NCBI GenBank assembly: GCA_030248225.1
Contig: JASANE010007290.1
Location: forward strand, 62,001-126,000
Direction of reading: 5' to 3'
Length of the DNA stretch: 64,000 nucleotides
Source: Trileptium ribeirensis
Taxonomy: Eukaryota > Nematoda > Enoplea > Enoplida > Thoracostomopsidae
The position numbers were made by a program, and so were the translations under genes. The notes beneath the pieces were generated by a model that made no database searches, was not told the DNA's origin, and was given only the letters and a program-made list of their open reading frames with translations. Below are positions 45,031 to 58,536 of this stretch, piece after piece. Position 1 is the stretch's first letter. The number at the start of each line of letters is the position of its first letter.

Positions 45031-46682
45031 CTATGATTGAGAAATAACTTCTCTCACTACACCCCGTTCTTGTTGACGAAGGCATGCGTCACGATATGGA
45101 CATCGCGAACGAACATGCCCTGTAGCACCACAATCATAACACACAATTGAGGACGCAGAAGTTCTCTCGACAACTCGGGTATTTCTCACGTCGTTACCCC
45201 GATTTCCGTCATTCGAACGCGTTGGAGCCTGTCGACCATCGTTCCTTCGTGGTGCTACTGCATTATTAGTATTAGCGTTTGGACTTGGTCTCCACGATCG
45301 TTGGAACCTACTAGTCGGTCGCGATGAAACTCCATCATCGTCGGTTCCTGACAATAATTTTCCGTACGCTCAATGTGTACAGCTCGACGTTTCAGCTCGT
45401 CAAAAGACCATTGGTCACCATGGATCAGGCGCGAACTTAATCCACGTCGCATATCCCGCAAAACGTATTGCGCAATAAGTTCGCAGCATGCAGATCACCT
45501 AATTTCAACGAGACTATCCGTTTATACCACTGCAAAAGCCAATTCATCAGCGAAATCTGCTACAGAACTTTTCTGGCTCATTTGTTGGAACCGCTGAATT
45601 TCGTCCACAAATCCTCGACTTTCTGCAAATCGTTCATGCAACTGGAGAACTAAGTCTTCATAAGTGGATGGTGCTTCCGAACTGGCCATCAATAATTCAA
45701 CAAAACTGCGAGCGGCTTCTTTCAATTTCTTACGCAGTGTACGAAATTTATCATCTGAACTATCTACCCCTGCTAACTCGAACTCAGTTTCCAACCTACG
45801 AAAATACGTGGCAAAATCCGAATTTCCATCGAATCTATCGGGGGGCACGTTAGCTACAATAGGCGGCATTACAGGAGCAGCCGCCGCTACAGGCGCAGAA
45901 TGAACAGCATTGACCGTTGTTTGGGTACACGCTAACGTAGCTGTGGTTACACAAGTATCTGTACTAGCCGATAATATAGTCGCCGCTGCTGAAACTAACG
46001 TAACCGGAGCAGACATAGAGGCACATAAAGAACCGACAACCGGTGCTAACGAAATCCTAGTAGGTACGAATGTAGCGTTATAAGAACTTGATACTGCAGA
46101 TAATGGTACCGACACTTGTGGTGGCGCAGCCATTAATTGTGTCCAATAACGGAACCGTAGGCTCAACATCAAATCTTGCGTTTGGTATAGTATCTGCTTC
46201 TACCACAGTAGCGTCCATATAAACATACTCTTCTATCGCAATATCAGGCGTAGGAGTTAACGCAGGATCCGTGACTATCAAATCTCGTAACTGATTAAGA
46301 TTACGTCGTATTTCATCCATTTGTTCGTGTATATCACTATTTTGTCGTTTCATTTGCTCATGTAGATCATTATTTTGTGGTACCATAAAATTTTGGAAGC
46401 TACGTTCGCGTTCCATTGTATATACCATCATCTTATCGTACTGACGATTAGAGTCACGTACGCTATCGCGTACTAAGTCAGTTATTTCCTCATATTTACG
46501 ATTTGAATCAAGTAAACTTACTTGCGCCTGACGTAACATCGCTTCCAAGGTGGTTAAAGTAGTATCACTCAGTGAGGTAGTACCACCATCAGTAGCAGTC
46601 GGTATCGGCGTACTCGTAGTGTATATTCCTATAAACCATGGGTCGTATCGTCAGGAGGTCTCGACGTGGCTGTATCAGCCAT
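45031..46682 (-). pseudogene. Element C gag
   Basis: The ATG at 46682 (MADTATSRPPDD) is followed by an early frameshift. A coiled-coil part comes next (46548-46078, DLHEQMKRQNSDIHEQMDEI). After another frameshift near 46130 comes a Pro/Ala/Ser/Thr-rich linker and the capsid-like domain (PPDRFDGNSDFATYFRRLET, AARSFVELLMASS). A break near 45522 leads to 45461-45255, and then to the nucleocapsid at 45354-45031 with a complete zinc knuckle, CYDCGATGHVRSRC. At least four frame changes make it non-functional. Confidence 0.85.
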
Positions 46683-46849
46683 TATGCAACCCTACTCACA
46701 ATTCAAGGACATTCACAAATCCAAATCCGTGCTGTAACGCACAAAAATTAATACTAATAAAATGTCAACAAATACCACCACTAACCACAGACCAATCCAA
46801 TCCGGCAAACGTACCAACAGGGTCTTCACTGGATTAGCATTGGCATTGG

Positions 46850-46866
46850 CCTCGTCATGGCCACCA
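46850..46866 (-). promoter_or_regulatory. Primer-binding site of element C
   Basis: Minus strand TGGTGGCCATGACGAGG directly follows the LTR end ...CCGACA. The start with TGG and zero-base spacing fit a tRNA primer site. Confidence 0.5.
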
Positions 46867-47300
46867 TGTCGGAGCTGAATCTTTTCTGACGGCGATGTTG
46901 TTCGTGCTTACGCCCCGCTCCAACCCCCAGACGCTACTATAACACACTAATGACAATATTTAATCACAGTCCTGGCCACCAAATATACTGATTCTCTAGT
47001 ACCTAGGGTGCATGAGTTCGTGGTCTGGCGTACCAGGGAAGTGGTATGGTGATAGTTTTCTTAACTTTGTGTGTTTGGAATTCCACCTAACGCCTACAGC
47101 AGCTCGTCCATTGACAATACAGAGTTATTTCGCTCTCCTTAGTCAACGTCGCTACAGTCACAACGGCTATAAATGTTTATTAGTTAATGTGGCGGAGTGC
47201 CTATTCTGTACAGTGCCTTGAACGATTAAACCAGTGGGCTTTACTCATTGAAGCTTGCAACCAGCTACTGCTTCGTTAACTCTAACGCTAGCTTACGCTT
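46867..47300 (-). repeat. Element C 5' LTR, outer end undefined
   Basis: It begins TGTCGGAGCTGAATC and shares ordered blocks with 28148-28544, including GAGTTCGTGGTCTGGCGTAC. Similarity fades after about 200 bp, so the outer end given here is only approximate. Confidence 0.5.
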
Positions 47301-47956
47301 ATCGCATTTTAAATGCTGAGGCAGAATACGGCACTCCGCAAGGATTACAGCTAGCACAACAGGCACACCAATCACAATCTTATCACTAAAAATTAGGTTT
47401 AAACAATACGTTTAGTCTTCGCTTGTAGTAGTTCGTTCTTGGGCTATGCGAAAACACGATTAGTCTGTAGCGGCGGAAATCATGGAATTTTCCAAATAGT
47501 AATTTACGACTTACCGATCGCACAATCTCTTGGTTAAAACGCCTAATCGAACTCGTAATTATATACGCAACCAGAACACAAAGCGTAGATCGATACTTCG
47601 CTGAACAACGCACACAAACTGAGCAGGCTTACTAACCACAAACGCTGTGCAGGGCGTGCACTGAATATCAATAAACCAGGAGACACACAGCCCAACACGC
47701 GACATATTTTTAATAAACTCTAATACGACGTACATATAAAAAAATGAAATGCACTCGAAAACCCTTATTAAACTCATATTTCATATAGAAAACAAAAATC
47801 CCTAGCTAAACTCATCCTCCTAACAACTATCCATTCATTCACTCATATTAGTACTCTACTAAAATTACTTAAGCGAAGTAGTATCTCTGTACTAAACATA
47901 CGCCTTTTTACTATATGTCCACCAACATCGATAATGACACAAAAAAACAGCCCTAG
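47301..47956. other. No supported gene
   Basis: A+T-rich. It may include the outer part of the element C LTR. Confidence 0.4.
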
Positions 47957-48562
47957 CTAGGTAACCACACTACCCAACTCCAAAACATAATTATAAAATG
48001 ATGACAATTCAAATTCAATATATATATTTACACCATTTATACCAGCATTTTTCCAAGAACATTTGACAATCAAAATGAGAGCTATTAAATGTAGTGTTCG
48101 TTTAAAACGTAATCGTTCAAGTGGTTTATTACAAAAACTTCTACGATTATTTCGGGGTCGTTTACCATTCGTGATCTGAATCGCCAGCTCATTGATCGCC
48201 CAAATAATTGATGAGAGCACCGACAATCCAAACGAAATTGATGCTTTGCGCCAACGCCTGTGTGTGCTGACGTTGTCGGGGACCTTTGAGATTCGTCGCC
48301 GACCGCAAACCACTTCTGGAAATTCACACTCATCGTCGGAATGGCGTCTATGGTCTTGGAGCAAATGTTGCGCTTTCTGCTCAGGATCGTGTTCACCACG
48401 TATAAGCCATTTAATATTTATATCATGCACGTTTTTCCTGCAGCTATGACATATTATGATCACGTCATATAAGTTCGTAACACTGGCGTCTGGTACCCAT
48501 AGAAAATATATCATGATGATGCTGCTAATAGCATAGATAGTAAAACAATTCCTTTTATTCAT
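47957..48562 (-). CDS. Unrecognised 201-residue ORF with hydrophobic N-terminus
   Basis: ATG at 48562, stop TAG at 47957. Residues 1-20 (MNKRNCFTIYAISSIIMIYF) look like a signal peptide or membrane anchor. A Cys pair follows (IICHSCRKNVHDINI), then a polar His/Arg-rich middle. The C-terminal third includes hydrophobic stretches (RTLHLIALILIVKCSW). Alternative frames in the middle (48399-48085) are also open, so a frameshift or chance openness is possible. The signal-like start with a CxxC is faintly reminiscent of small secreted cereblon-like (CULT) proteins, but I cannot support that. Confidence 0.3.
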   Translation of the reverse strand: MNKRNCFTIYAISSIIMIYFLWVPDASVTNLYDVIIICHSCRKNVHDINIKWLIRGEHDPEQKAQHLLQDHRRHSDDECEFPEVVCGRRRISKVPDNVSTHRRWRKASISFGLSVLSSIIWAINELAIQITNGKRPRNNRRSFCNKPLERLRFKRTLHLIALILIVKCSWKNAGINGVNIYIEFELSSFYNYVLELGSVVT

Positions 48563-51500
48563 GTTAACTGCACAGAGCCACGAAAATAGGTAAAATTACT
48601 TCCACTGCAAGAATATGAAACTTCAAAACAGATTTGTCAATAAAGTATGAACAAACGTCAACATATTATATAAGTACAATACAAAAACATAGCGACAAAT
48701 GTAGAGCTTACAGACACACCCCTCGCTGCTACATGTTCTCTTTAACTCGGATTACGAATACAGTCAAGAAGTTTAGTCCCTATTCCTATTCTTTCTCAAC
48801 CAGACTTTCACAGCTAAAGACAGGATAACAAAATATGTCATACACGTGACGATGTTATAAGTTTAACATGTGATACACTAAATTCATATTTACCCCTAAT
48901 GTCTCAAATTAATTTGCATTTCGAGTTTCGAGCACCGATGAAAAATTATATATTGCCCCGAGGAATCGCATCCGAACACTCACTTGCAAGTAATGTTCGC
49001 TAACAATTCAGTGATTTCGAAGTCGAAGTTATTGGTAAGATTGTTTATGTTTTTGCAAAGCGAGCGAAGAATGGCACTCGGTGGACGACGAATGTGATTT
49101 AGCACAATGCTTCGCAAACTGGGAGTTGTTGAACAACTGCTATGCTTGAGGATTAAGGGCAGTAGATGAATAAGTCAGATTAACTCAATTTTTAATGATC
49201 AATTTCAACCTCATAAATTTGTTTTGTGCTTTATTTAAAACTCAGTTTTTTTCTTATCAACTCCTATTTTACACCACACATTTAAATATATTTTTGTTTG
49301 TCGACGTTCTGCAGCTTTAAATAGTAAACAAACATATAAACGTAATGTATACACGTGTGTGTATTATAAAACAATCCTCTCTCAAACATAATATAGTGCA
49401 CAATAATGCGCTAATCGTTTTCTTTTTGTAGAGTTGTTATTCAAACGAGGAGCTGTAAATTCGAAGCATCTCTGAGACTTTGACGGTACCCATTTTTATA
49501 TTAGCAAATGTTTATGTCTGTGTGAATTTCACACAAAGCACCGTATAAAGCTGAAACCTTTTGTAAAGTGTGTTCCTCGTACTCCTGGTAAGTTTGCAGC
49601 AACCTTATCGATGAAACCAAGAGTGCAAATGGATCCTTATGCACTCTGGATAATACACGTACATAGACTCTGCGCACCGGGACCGTATTCTTTTCTTAAC
49701 AATATAAAAGTTTATTATTTATTATTTTGTATTTTGTTTGTGTTTTAAAAATAAATTCTGTTATTTTCTGATTATACTATATAATGTAATATATGGAACC
49801 CGTGCGATAAACTACTTTAGGTCAGGTGTGCCAGGACTTATAATTCTTAGCGATATTGTAAGTCACATGTATATTTGAGAAGATGAAATATAAATACATA
49901 ATTGCCGATCCAAACAGAAATACACAATTGCCGATCCAAAAAATGGCATAGCTACCAATACAGTTCACTGTCACCAGGGGTGTTCATAGAGCGCTCAATT
50001 AGATCCTATGCGGATCGTTATCTGATCTCGTGGCATTTGATCTGAGCCGAGCCAATATAACTAATTGATACACCTAACGTATACCGCACGCATGAATTTG
50101 TAGAAGTGTTTTTCACGCCAAATCATCCGATTCGAATATAGCAAAATTGTGCATGCTCTACCTGATTGGTTCGGTCGCAATGTGATCACGCCGTCAGAAA
50201 TGTATAGTATACCACAAGTGAAACTATGGCTGACTCGCATTAGAAACCCTGATATTACTCTTTGATTCTTTGTTTAGCCAAAATCGAATTTCACTAAAAC
50301 TGTTGCATCTTAATCAAAGTTGTATTTGGCGCGAAGGTAACTGTGTAACATGTGTTAAAATGAATGAATTTAAGTAACTGCAGGTTTTATAAATACTTCA
50401 AACCCATTTTTCTGTGAGCCACATTTCTATTTTTGATGAATTCACAGCTAATGATACCGGATAAAACCGAGTGGTCGTTATTCTCCCGTTGTAGTTAACA
50501 CGGGATATGAGCTCAAGATTACCACTGGTAGGCAGCACGACTAACGCGTCCGTTTTTATTTTAGCTGTAGAAGGCTACATACACACTTTTTCGCTTTTCT
50601 AGTCTTATTGATAACCGAAGCACCTAATATGAGGTAGTCTGTCTCTGCATTTTCTTTTTTTCTGAAAAATTCTCGTCTCGTATCTTTGTATTTAGTTCTC
50701 TAGCACGAAATTCGTTAATTTTAAAGACAGCGATAATTTTGATAAATCTCAACTCAGTTCGATGAGAACCTGTTCAACAATGGTCATCAGGGCTTAGGAT
50801 TAGGGGCTAAGCACTCGATTTACCTAAGTACAATATGTGAAATGAGCGACTCGTTCCAAGAAATTATTCTGCTGAATTAAGTTAAATGCGCTAATACGGT
50901 AGGATTGGTATACAACACAAAGTTCCCATTAGTAGTATTTTTCGAAAGTGGTAACCCAAAATTCAAAAAACTTGTCGGAAATATGGTCCTAGTGGACATT
51001 TTGTTAAACGCCTTTAACTGAGTTGAGTAGAATATTACCAAAGTTATCAGTTAAAACTTATCTTCAAACCCCAAATATCATCAAAACTGATGAATTTCGA
51101 ATTAGACGCTAGATCTGAGGAAATCCGTATCTACAACTGCGTTGGCGAAGGACACCCTGAAAAGCGTAACGTTTCGTCGTAAAGCAAAAGACCACTAATG
51201 TAGGGTGGATGACAACTCAAACTGGCTTTGGAAATATTTGAACTTTTTGCAATACTTAAACTACTGATTTGAGCTTGGCGTGCAGTGAAAGGTACAACCC
51301 ATTTGAATTTATACAACGGAGAGCCACCTGTTTGAAACGAATATAATGTCATTGTATATTGCAATTTTGAATGAATATATACTTCAGTAAAACAACGGCA
51401 TTCGATGCCAAGTGAAAGCTTCCATTTTCTCGACACTCGACACTTTTTATAATCAGACCACTTGACGATAGCTGATCATTTAAAGTCACAAATTAGTAAA

Positions 51501-54500
51501 GAAGCCTAGGATATCGTTACAACTTTTCATATTACCCTTCAGGGTAAAAAACTACATATGATCTCGTATTTTAATTTGGTTTGTCAGCGATTTAATGATT
51601 CTCTGGTAATCCTAAAACGATGTTGAGTCTTATGTAAGTATTATTTTGTGGTTCGTGCAAGAAATTCCGCAGCCTCAGCTTCGCTGCCGTTATTCAATTT
51701 TATTTCTTGAAGACATCGAACATTTTCTAAAAGACAATAATAACGAATTACTTTTGAAAATATGCGAAAAAATTGCTTCCTCAATCTTAATCTTAAAATA
51801 TTCGCTTCTTAATTAAGTTCGGTTGTCCAAATTTGTTACCTCTTAACGCCTTGTTAGCATTTGTCTTTTTTTATAAATTCAAATCCTACTATTTGATAGC
51901 CCCCAAAAAAATTATAATATATAAAATAATAAAATTATATATAAAAATTTTTCTTCACCTCACAAAGTGTAATTTTTTCTCAGAAATATATTGTGCAATA
52001 CAATATTTTGTACATGTTATTATAAAAACTGGCCTGACCAGATGGGCCAACGTGTTGTTGCAATCACAAAAGCGCCTTAGCTATATTTTTTGTACAACTA
52101 TGTTGGACAAATAAACTAATCTGTCTGGGGTTATCTAGCTTTGAGGTATATGCCGTATTTGAGTAGTACATCTGCAGGGCACGCAATATCGCGCAACCGT
52201 ATATTAAAAATTACACTACAATTGTGAAAATGAAGTGAATCCTGTAAACTACTTCTCTGGCCGCCTTAAGTAAACAAATATTTGTTGTCGCAACAGTTTG
52301 CACAAAGCTTTCCAAATAATCAAAGGATTAAAATTTACTAATTAAAACTGTACTAGTATGACAAGTATATCAATGTGAAATATGACCAGCTAACGTATTA
52401 CAGTAAAAATTGCTACCGCAATTTGAGAGCGTCAATGATTATCAGTTACAAAGTTTTATACACTTCATGATCAACCCATAGAGCCAAATGTTGAAATTAA
52501 CGAAGATACATTGTATATTCATCACCAGTACCACCTTTTTGATAAAATTATCTACTTGAAGTCAGCGTAGAGTTTAAATATATTATGTTGTCATGTTGCA
52601 TTTAGATACGCATTTTAAATATTGGCCTGACGCTGCGGCTTTTCATGTCCTGATTCTGATGTAATCTTGTTTCCAAAAACCATATCTGGTCGTCTGTGAA
52701 TACAAGACATTCCTGTATTTTTAATTGGTTCAGTAGGCCTTACTTAGAATCTGTCATTTGTGTACCTAAATTTATTATAAATTTATATTTGTTACAACTA
52801 TCAGACATAGGTCTAAACATATTTAAAAGCGAGACGTCGATGGTTGTGGCGGCAAAGGAGGCCTCGGCGAAGAGATAAAATTCCGAAATTTTTAAGAAAT
52901 CATAAGTTTTCTTAATGTTGCCAGTATTTTTATCGATTTTTGCTAAAGTTTTCCTTAATTTGTGTGGATTTTTATCACATTTCCTCAAACCAAGATTCTT
53001 TACGCACATTCGACGCGCGGCGCGGGCCAGTTGCTTATCCTTTGGGAAAAAACCCCTGCCTCCTACCCATATGCGCCTCTATGTTTCTATAGCATACAAG
53101 TGTCCATGGGACGGCGACAAGGGGATATCGTTCTAAAAGTCCCCCTCAAGGCATATTTACTCTTAAAGACTGCTTACAACTCCCGTGGTCCCCAACCCCT
53201 CAAAGATTTCAGCGGAATTTAGCAAAAATTGGGGAAAAATCGGCAAAAATCGGGGTGAGGTTTACCCCTGAGACATACCCCGACGACATCTTGCCTGCAG
53301 ACCGCCTACCATCTTAAGCCGACGGACACATATGCTTTAGCGCCTGCGCCATATACAATTATGCTTCCTTATATTATAGATATATATAATTTACTAGAGA
53401 TAAATAATACTGTATGCAGTTATTTGGTGAAAGCGCATAATGTTCCTAAATATAATTTTTCAACAATTTTCATCGTATAGGGAACCTTAAGTATCGTAGT
53501 ATCTTTGTCATGAATATGAAAATCAACTAATACCAAAATTCATCAAAATGATCAATTTATAAAATCGATCAGTTTGGGATGGGAGAGCTAAAGGAAAAAG
53601 CAGAGAATGCTGCATATTAAACGGGTTTTCTCACAGCCGTACGATTACTATATTTTGTGCGATTTTTGTGACCTAAAAATAAAAAAAATATTTTCAGAAA
53701 TATGACTCAGGCACAGTGGCATTTATATCAACTGAATATACGCACTATTTGCTGATGATTTTATAATTTGTAGAAACAAATCTTAATTCGTAGGCAGTTT
53801 CGGCGTGCCCAAATAATGTTTATCGCTGGAAATAACAAACGGGTGACGGATTTTATCCAGATAGTTACACTTTTTTAATCTACGTGCTAAAATGCCCAAA
53901 TATTGAGTAGAAAAAATTTACATCCCACTACTACATTTTACAAGTTAAGAAATACATGTCGGGGTTCGAGAAAAAATCGAATACGTTTCGACAACTTCAA
54001 ACTCCAAGGACTAGTGGCCTAAATAAATTTTAGCATATCGTATCGGTTTGACTGCGACATAAATATAAAGACGTGTCTTACTCATGTAGGACAGGACATT
54101 GATAGGTGGGCTTGTTCTTAACAGTACAATAAAATATTTACTTAGCTTTGTCACGCCCTGGATTCGCATGAGATTATTTCTGTTTGTTCATCGTCAGAAC
54201 AATCAGCGAATACTCATTCTCCAACCTATACTGCCTGCAGTCGTCGAATTTAAACACACTACTGTTTAATTTGAGTTGATATAGTTGTCACTCCAGTGCT
54301 AAATGTTGACAAATGGACTGTACTGTAAGATTTTGACTAAAACACAGAATGATACGGTCGCCATTTCCGAGTTGATATTTCTGACTACTTCTATCATAGT
54401 ATTTCTGCTTTCCTTCGGGTACAGATATTGACTAATTCCCTGGGTCGTGCGCCACATTTGGGCATCGCAATGCTTCGCACTGAACTCGCTTCAACTTGTT

Positions 54501-55139
54501 TATGCGGCGTTCACATTATAATGTCCCCGTCGTTTGGAACTTTTGTCCCACTATAGCGAAGACTATACAGTACTGACGGTGTCAGTTGCACTAAAGTCAT
54601 GTTGCCAAACCCGAGGATATTCTCGATACCGCCTATCACATTTTTTTGGAGTTAAGTTGTGCTTAGCACCGTAGTTTTTTTGACTGGATGGTGTCACTAA
54701 CACCATCAATGTATTGTCTACATAGTGTGGCTGACACGATAAACTAACAGCGAAACTAAAGTTAAGCCGTTATTACTTTGTAAGGGTGGCCCTACTGCTA
54801 GTGACTACAAGATAGATACGTTTGGTGCTATCCATACCATCAAAAATTAAACATAGAGAGTGGCAGTCTCACCGTTGACATATGCAAAAAATTTTGACAA
54901 CGTCTGTCATACCGTTTCTTTTCCGTCAGAACAGTCAACTAGCTACTATTAGAATCGTTTTAAGAAATATGTACGATACCAACCACACCGTGTACTGTAA
55001 AGTCTGGGTAACATAGTTCGGTGAACGGTAAGAACACTACAACGTGAATGCCGCATTAAGCGCATCTATCAGTAAAACGGAACCACAGTCAACATTGAAG
55101 AAAAATGGATGTCGCCTGTTGATGTGCTATGTACTATGC
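48563..55139. other. Long region without a supported gene
   Basis: About 6.6 kb of A+T-rich sequence. A 101-residue open frame at 51436-51131 (minus) has no recognisable domain. A 22-bp local duplication (AATTGCCGATCCAAA) lies at 49900-49942. A slightly GC-richer patch lies at 52840-53330. No RNA gene or element ends were recognised. Confidence 0.45.
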
Positions 55140-58100
55140 CATTTATACAGGCGCGGCGATTTATGAAAATTATTGGGGGGGCTAAGGACTCACAATGTTT
55201 CGGACAAAATTAACTTCAGAGCCTGTGAGCTACACTAGCCTTCAAAAATGCAGATTGTTCTACCCGTTTTTTAATCTTCAGGATACCACACAGTCTTACT
55301 GGACGAAGAAACGAAACAGTAAAATATCCTCAGAACATTCTCTAGTTTTAATTGTCTAGCTAAATCTGCAGACAACATAAAGCTTTTGGCAATGGTTTCT
55401 TTAGAAATTTCCAAAAACGTTTTTCCTTTGAGCACAGCTCCTGCGAACCGGCGTGCGATAACATATCATCCACGTTGTCCAAACGTTCTTTGTGAGCACA
55501 ACAGAGGCAACCAGTTGAGGCGTGCTGAGTCATCGTACTACGCATCCAGGTCTTGACTCTCCGAGACAGCGAACGACCGCTCAGCTTCGCAAGAGGTAAC
55601 GGGACAGACCAAAGGAGCACCATAGTTGTCTCACCTGGCTGTAGAGAACGTGTTCAGACTTCGACATGCTGCGAAAAACCTCCACGAGTCATGTAGATTC
55701 TGTGCCTTGTATATTGTTGCGGAACATGGAAAGGAAGCTTCAAGGAATCGAGTTCAGTTCGGGATAAAGTTCAATCAGCTGTCTGTTCTCATCAACGTGG
55801 CCCAAGAGAAGAACGCTTTCAAGATGCAGATACAGTTGCCCCGGAAGTGTTATCAATGTCAAATCGAGAGACAACTGCCCGCAAGCAGATCAATAACCGA
55901 AGAGGCTTTTCGGTAGCACGCCTCGACAGATGAAACGGGAGCTTGGGCAGGGCCAGTGTAGCGGGCTGGAGGCTTTCGGTATCGTGGTAAACGAGTTTTT
56001 CAAGACCATGCTTTTCCAGTTGCTTTGTAGTCGCTTTTAGCAGGTCGGCAAATGCCGTTTCCGTGCGCAAGCTGCGTATAAACTCTAGGTATTACCTACC
56101 TCATAGTCATGACCTCTGTAGAATATCATTTTGAGGGATGGACGACTCATTTAGTTGGTCCAGTGGTCCTGTAACGGTCGAAGCTATTTTGCAACCCAAA
56201 AACACACGAGCTGTTGAGAATTTTTCATACATCCCAAGCGCCTACTGGATATTTCTCCGCTACTGAGGTTAGCCATTTCGTACAGGCTGGACAAGACAGA
56301 TCCATAATGTCAACACACTCTGAACTGCGCTTCTTTGGCAGAGCCACCGGGTCGGACAGAGAGGCCGAATCGCGTGATAGACGGTGATGTGTTGGCGAAA
56401 CAGATACAGCAGAAACCTCGGAAATTTTCCACTCATCTTGTTGAGTTTTCCAAGTTCGTTGATGCAATTAAATACATCCTGTACGATCGGTCAATCGTTG
56501 TTGCTGCAGCAATCAAATAGGATATGCCCCGAACAACGAAAATGTTTGGCGAGTGGGATTGCTGCTGATATTTGCCTGGCAGCCGTTGTACTGACCGTCC
56601 ATATTGGCAGCTCCATCGTAGGTTTGAGCGCGAAGTGCATCAGCTGGTAGATTTAAACGGAGCAGGGCGTCCAATAATGCAGCCGCGATACCCGCACCAG
56701 TGACATTATCTGGCTCATAGAGTCCGAGTAATTCCTCCACCGGCTTAAATCATTTTCGACATATCGAATACAGATAGACAGCTGCTCCTTTTGGCTACAA
56801 TCCTGAGTTCCGTCACAAATTATTCCAATAATCTCGGACGCACCCGTACACCCTCTACAATTTGTCTTAAGATGGTATGAGAGAAGTCTCAGGATTTCGT
56901 CGACACACTCGTGCGAAAGGAAGTTAGTTGTTTGTTTTAGCCACCTGGCCAACTAGGATTATCTTGGGAGCGTGTGAGAAGCAACGGTACAGGCTACCCT
57001 GATCCTCTGTGTGACCGCGAATGCCAATTCTCTGCCGAAGAGAAACTTATACTTCGAACAACATAACCAGACATTCCTGGGCTTCGGCCATCTGCTGCTG
57101 TTCTGGGCGGCAGAAAATCGACTTGCAACGAGGTGAGCGTCGCTGCTGTAAATGCGCAACTGCAGCGCTGTGACACTCGAAAGCTGATGTTTGCCAAATT
57201 TTTCAATGGCCTTCTTCAGTTTCGAAATCCAACGGAAAAAAGCGAGTTCCTTCCTGCCCTCCAGGTTTAAACCACCTTCAGCATCAGCTGTAGCGCAATG
57301 AAAGCAAACAACCCCATGACCAGAGAGAGAGTGGAGCCAGGGTATGAGTCGTACCAACTTTATGAACTGACGCGTTTGTGATCCCTGCTGTTGCGGCGGA
57401 ATCTCTGAGGGGTCGGCATGGTTCGCTTCTGTGTGTCCTTCAATCAGATCTCTTGCTGAATAGCTGTGCTGCCGGAGCCACTTTCACAACCAACAGCCCC
57501 CATACGTTCGGGAGAGCGCTCAAGCACAGCGGAACACATGTGGATGCTTATCAATTTTGAATCAACGGACTGCGTATTGGGCCCCCTTCAATAACTTCGT
57601 CCGGTCTTTCCCACTCTCCTCGGCAATCTTACGTTTTTTAAGCTTTGCAGCTTCAAAGGCTTTCCGAATGTCCATGGCTGGCGATGAATAGAGCGATGTA
57701 ATGGAGATTATATTTCAAGCGATGTAAAATCTGTTTAAAACGTAACGGAAAACAAAAACACACAATTCAACAGCACACACCTGAGTTATAAAATCAGGCG
57801 CCAATGGGGGGATGGGGGGCCCTTGCCACGGCCCTGACCCCGACCAAAGTGTGACACACCCGACCTGCTTCGAAGTCATATAGGGTACACTAAGCTGCCT
57901 CCCGCAATTCATAAAAAACCAAGCGTAATAGCCAACACAACAGAACTCGAACAGATACGGTACCGCGAGCGACCAAATTCATGCTACGTTTTAGACCACA
58001 TTCATTTCTTATGTGTCAAAAACACCCGTCATGAGCAGCGAATGGGCTTTTGTTGATGTTGTTGCAATTTTGACTGGCAACTAATATGACAATATGATGT

Positions 58101-58536
58101 TTACTCGCTTTAAATAGCTTTCGAGTTAGAAGCAAAAAAGCTGTGAAGAAAGAAAAATCATCGCATGTATTTTGAAAATAGTTTGATCAAAATAAACAAA
58201 AACGTCATCATCATCAAACTCAATATAAATAAAAATAATGTGTTGTATTTTATTTGAATACATAAACATAGGCTATCATACGGGAGGCATGAGAGCAGAA
58301 AAAAAGTTTGCCGTAGCTTTACGCCATCGAAGCCAGCATAGAAAGCGCATTTTATTTTTAGCTTTCATTTTATTTTGACTCAGCCCACGTGAAACATTTG
58401 TACGAAAAACATACAAATTACATTAATTCAATCGATGCGATGGAGGTGTAAGATGTGCAACTTTTCCACGTGGCGATCCAAATGTTGGGGCTGCAGCCCC
58501 CCCAGCCCCCCCGGGATCGCCGCCCATGCATTTATA
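55140..58536 (-). mobile_element. hAT DNA transposon, full length with 8-bp target duplication
   Basis: The element spans 55148-58528 (3381 bp). Imperfect terminal inverted repeats are CAGGCGCGGCGAT at the left and CATGGGCGGCGAT (reverse complement of the right end), each followed internally by a GGGGGGGCT run. CATTTATA flanks both sides (55140-55147 and 58529-58536), the 8-bp duplication typical of hAT elements. The interior carries a minus-strand transposase pseudogene. Confidence 0.92.
55360..57675 (-). pseudogene. hAT transposase with TTF-type zinc finger (ZMYM1/DUF4371-like)
   Basis: It starts at the ATG at 57675 (MDIRKAFEAAKLKKRKIAEE). A TTF-type zinc-finger region follows (57357-56959: WLHSLSGHGVVCFHC, LNLEGRKELAFF). 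The DUF4371-like region is next (56952-56653: ASEIIGIICDGTQDCSQKEQ; 56740-56513: LLDALLRLNLPADALRAQTY, DGAANMDGQYNGCQ). After several fragments the C-terminal hAT dimerisation region is seen at 55623-55360 (VKTWMRSTMTQHASTGCL, KERLDNVDDML). Order and spacing fit the whole family. Stops and frameshifts occur roughly every 100-300 bp, so the copy is inactive. The ends and the target duplication around it are still intact. Confidence 0.88.

Larger units (their letters stand above)
40495..46866 (-). mobile_element. Ty3/gypsy LTR retrotransposon C with PHD-finger integrase; 3' end undefined
   Basis: The minus-strand internal region runs primer site, gag, protease, RT, RNase H, integrase. The 5' LTR begins at 46867 (TGTCGGAGCTGAATC on the plus strand) directly after the primer site. 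No second LTR was found downstream of the integrase, so the element is either truncated or longer than shown, possibly including the 35.8-39.9 kb genes. Its lineage differs from elements A and B. Many in-frame stops indicate age. Confidence 0.85.

Noticed and set aside
51131..51436. 101-residue minus ORF
   Set aside because: No recognisable motif, no neighbouring signal; length is compatible with chance in a window of this size.
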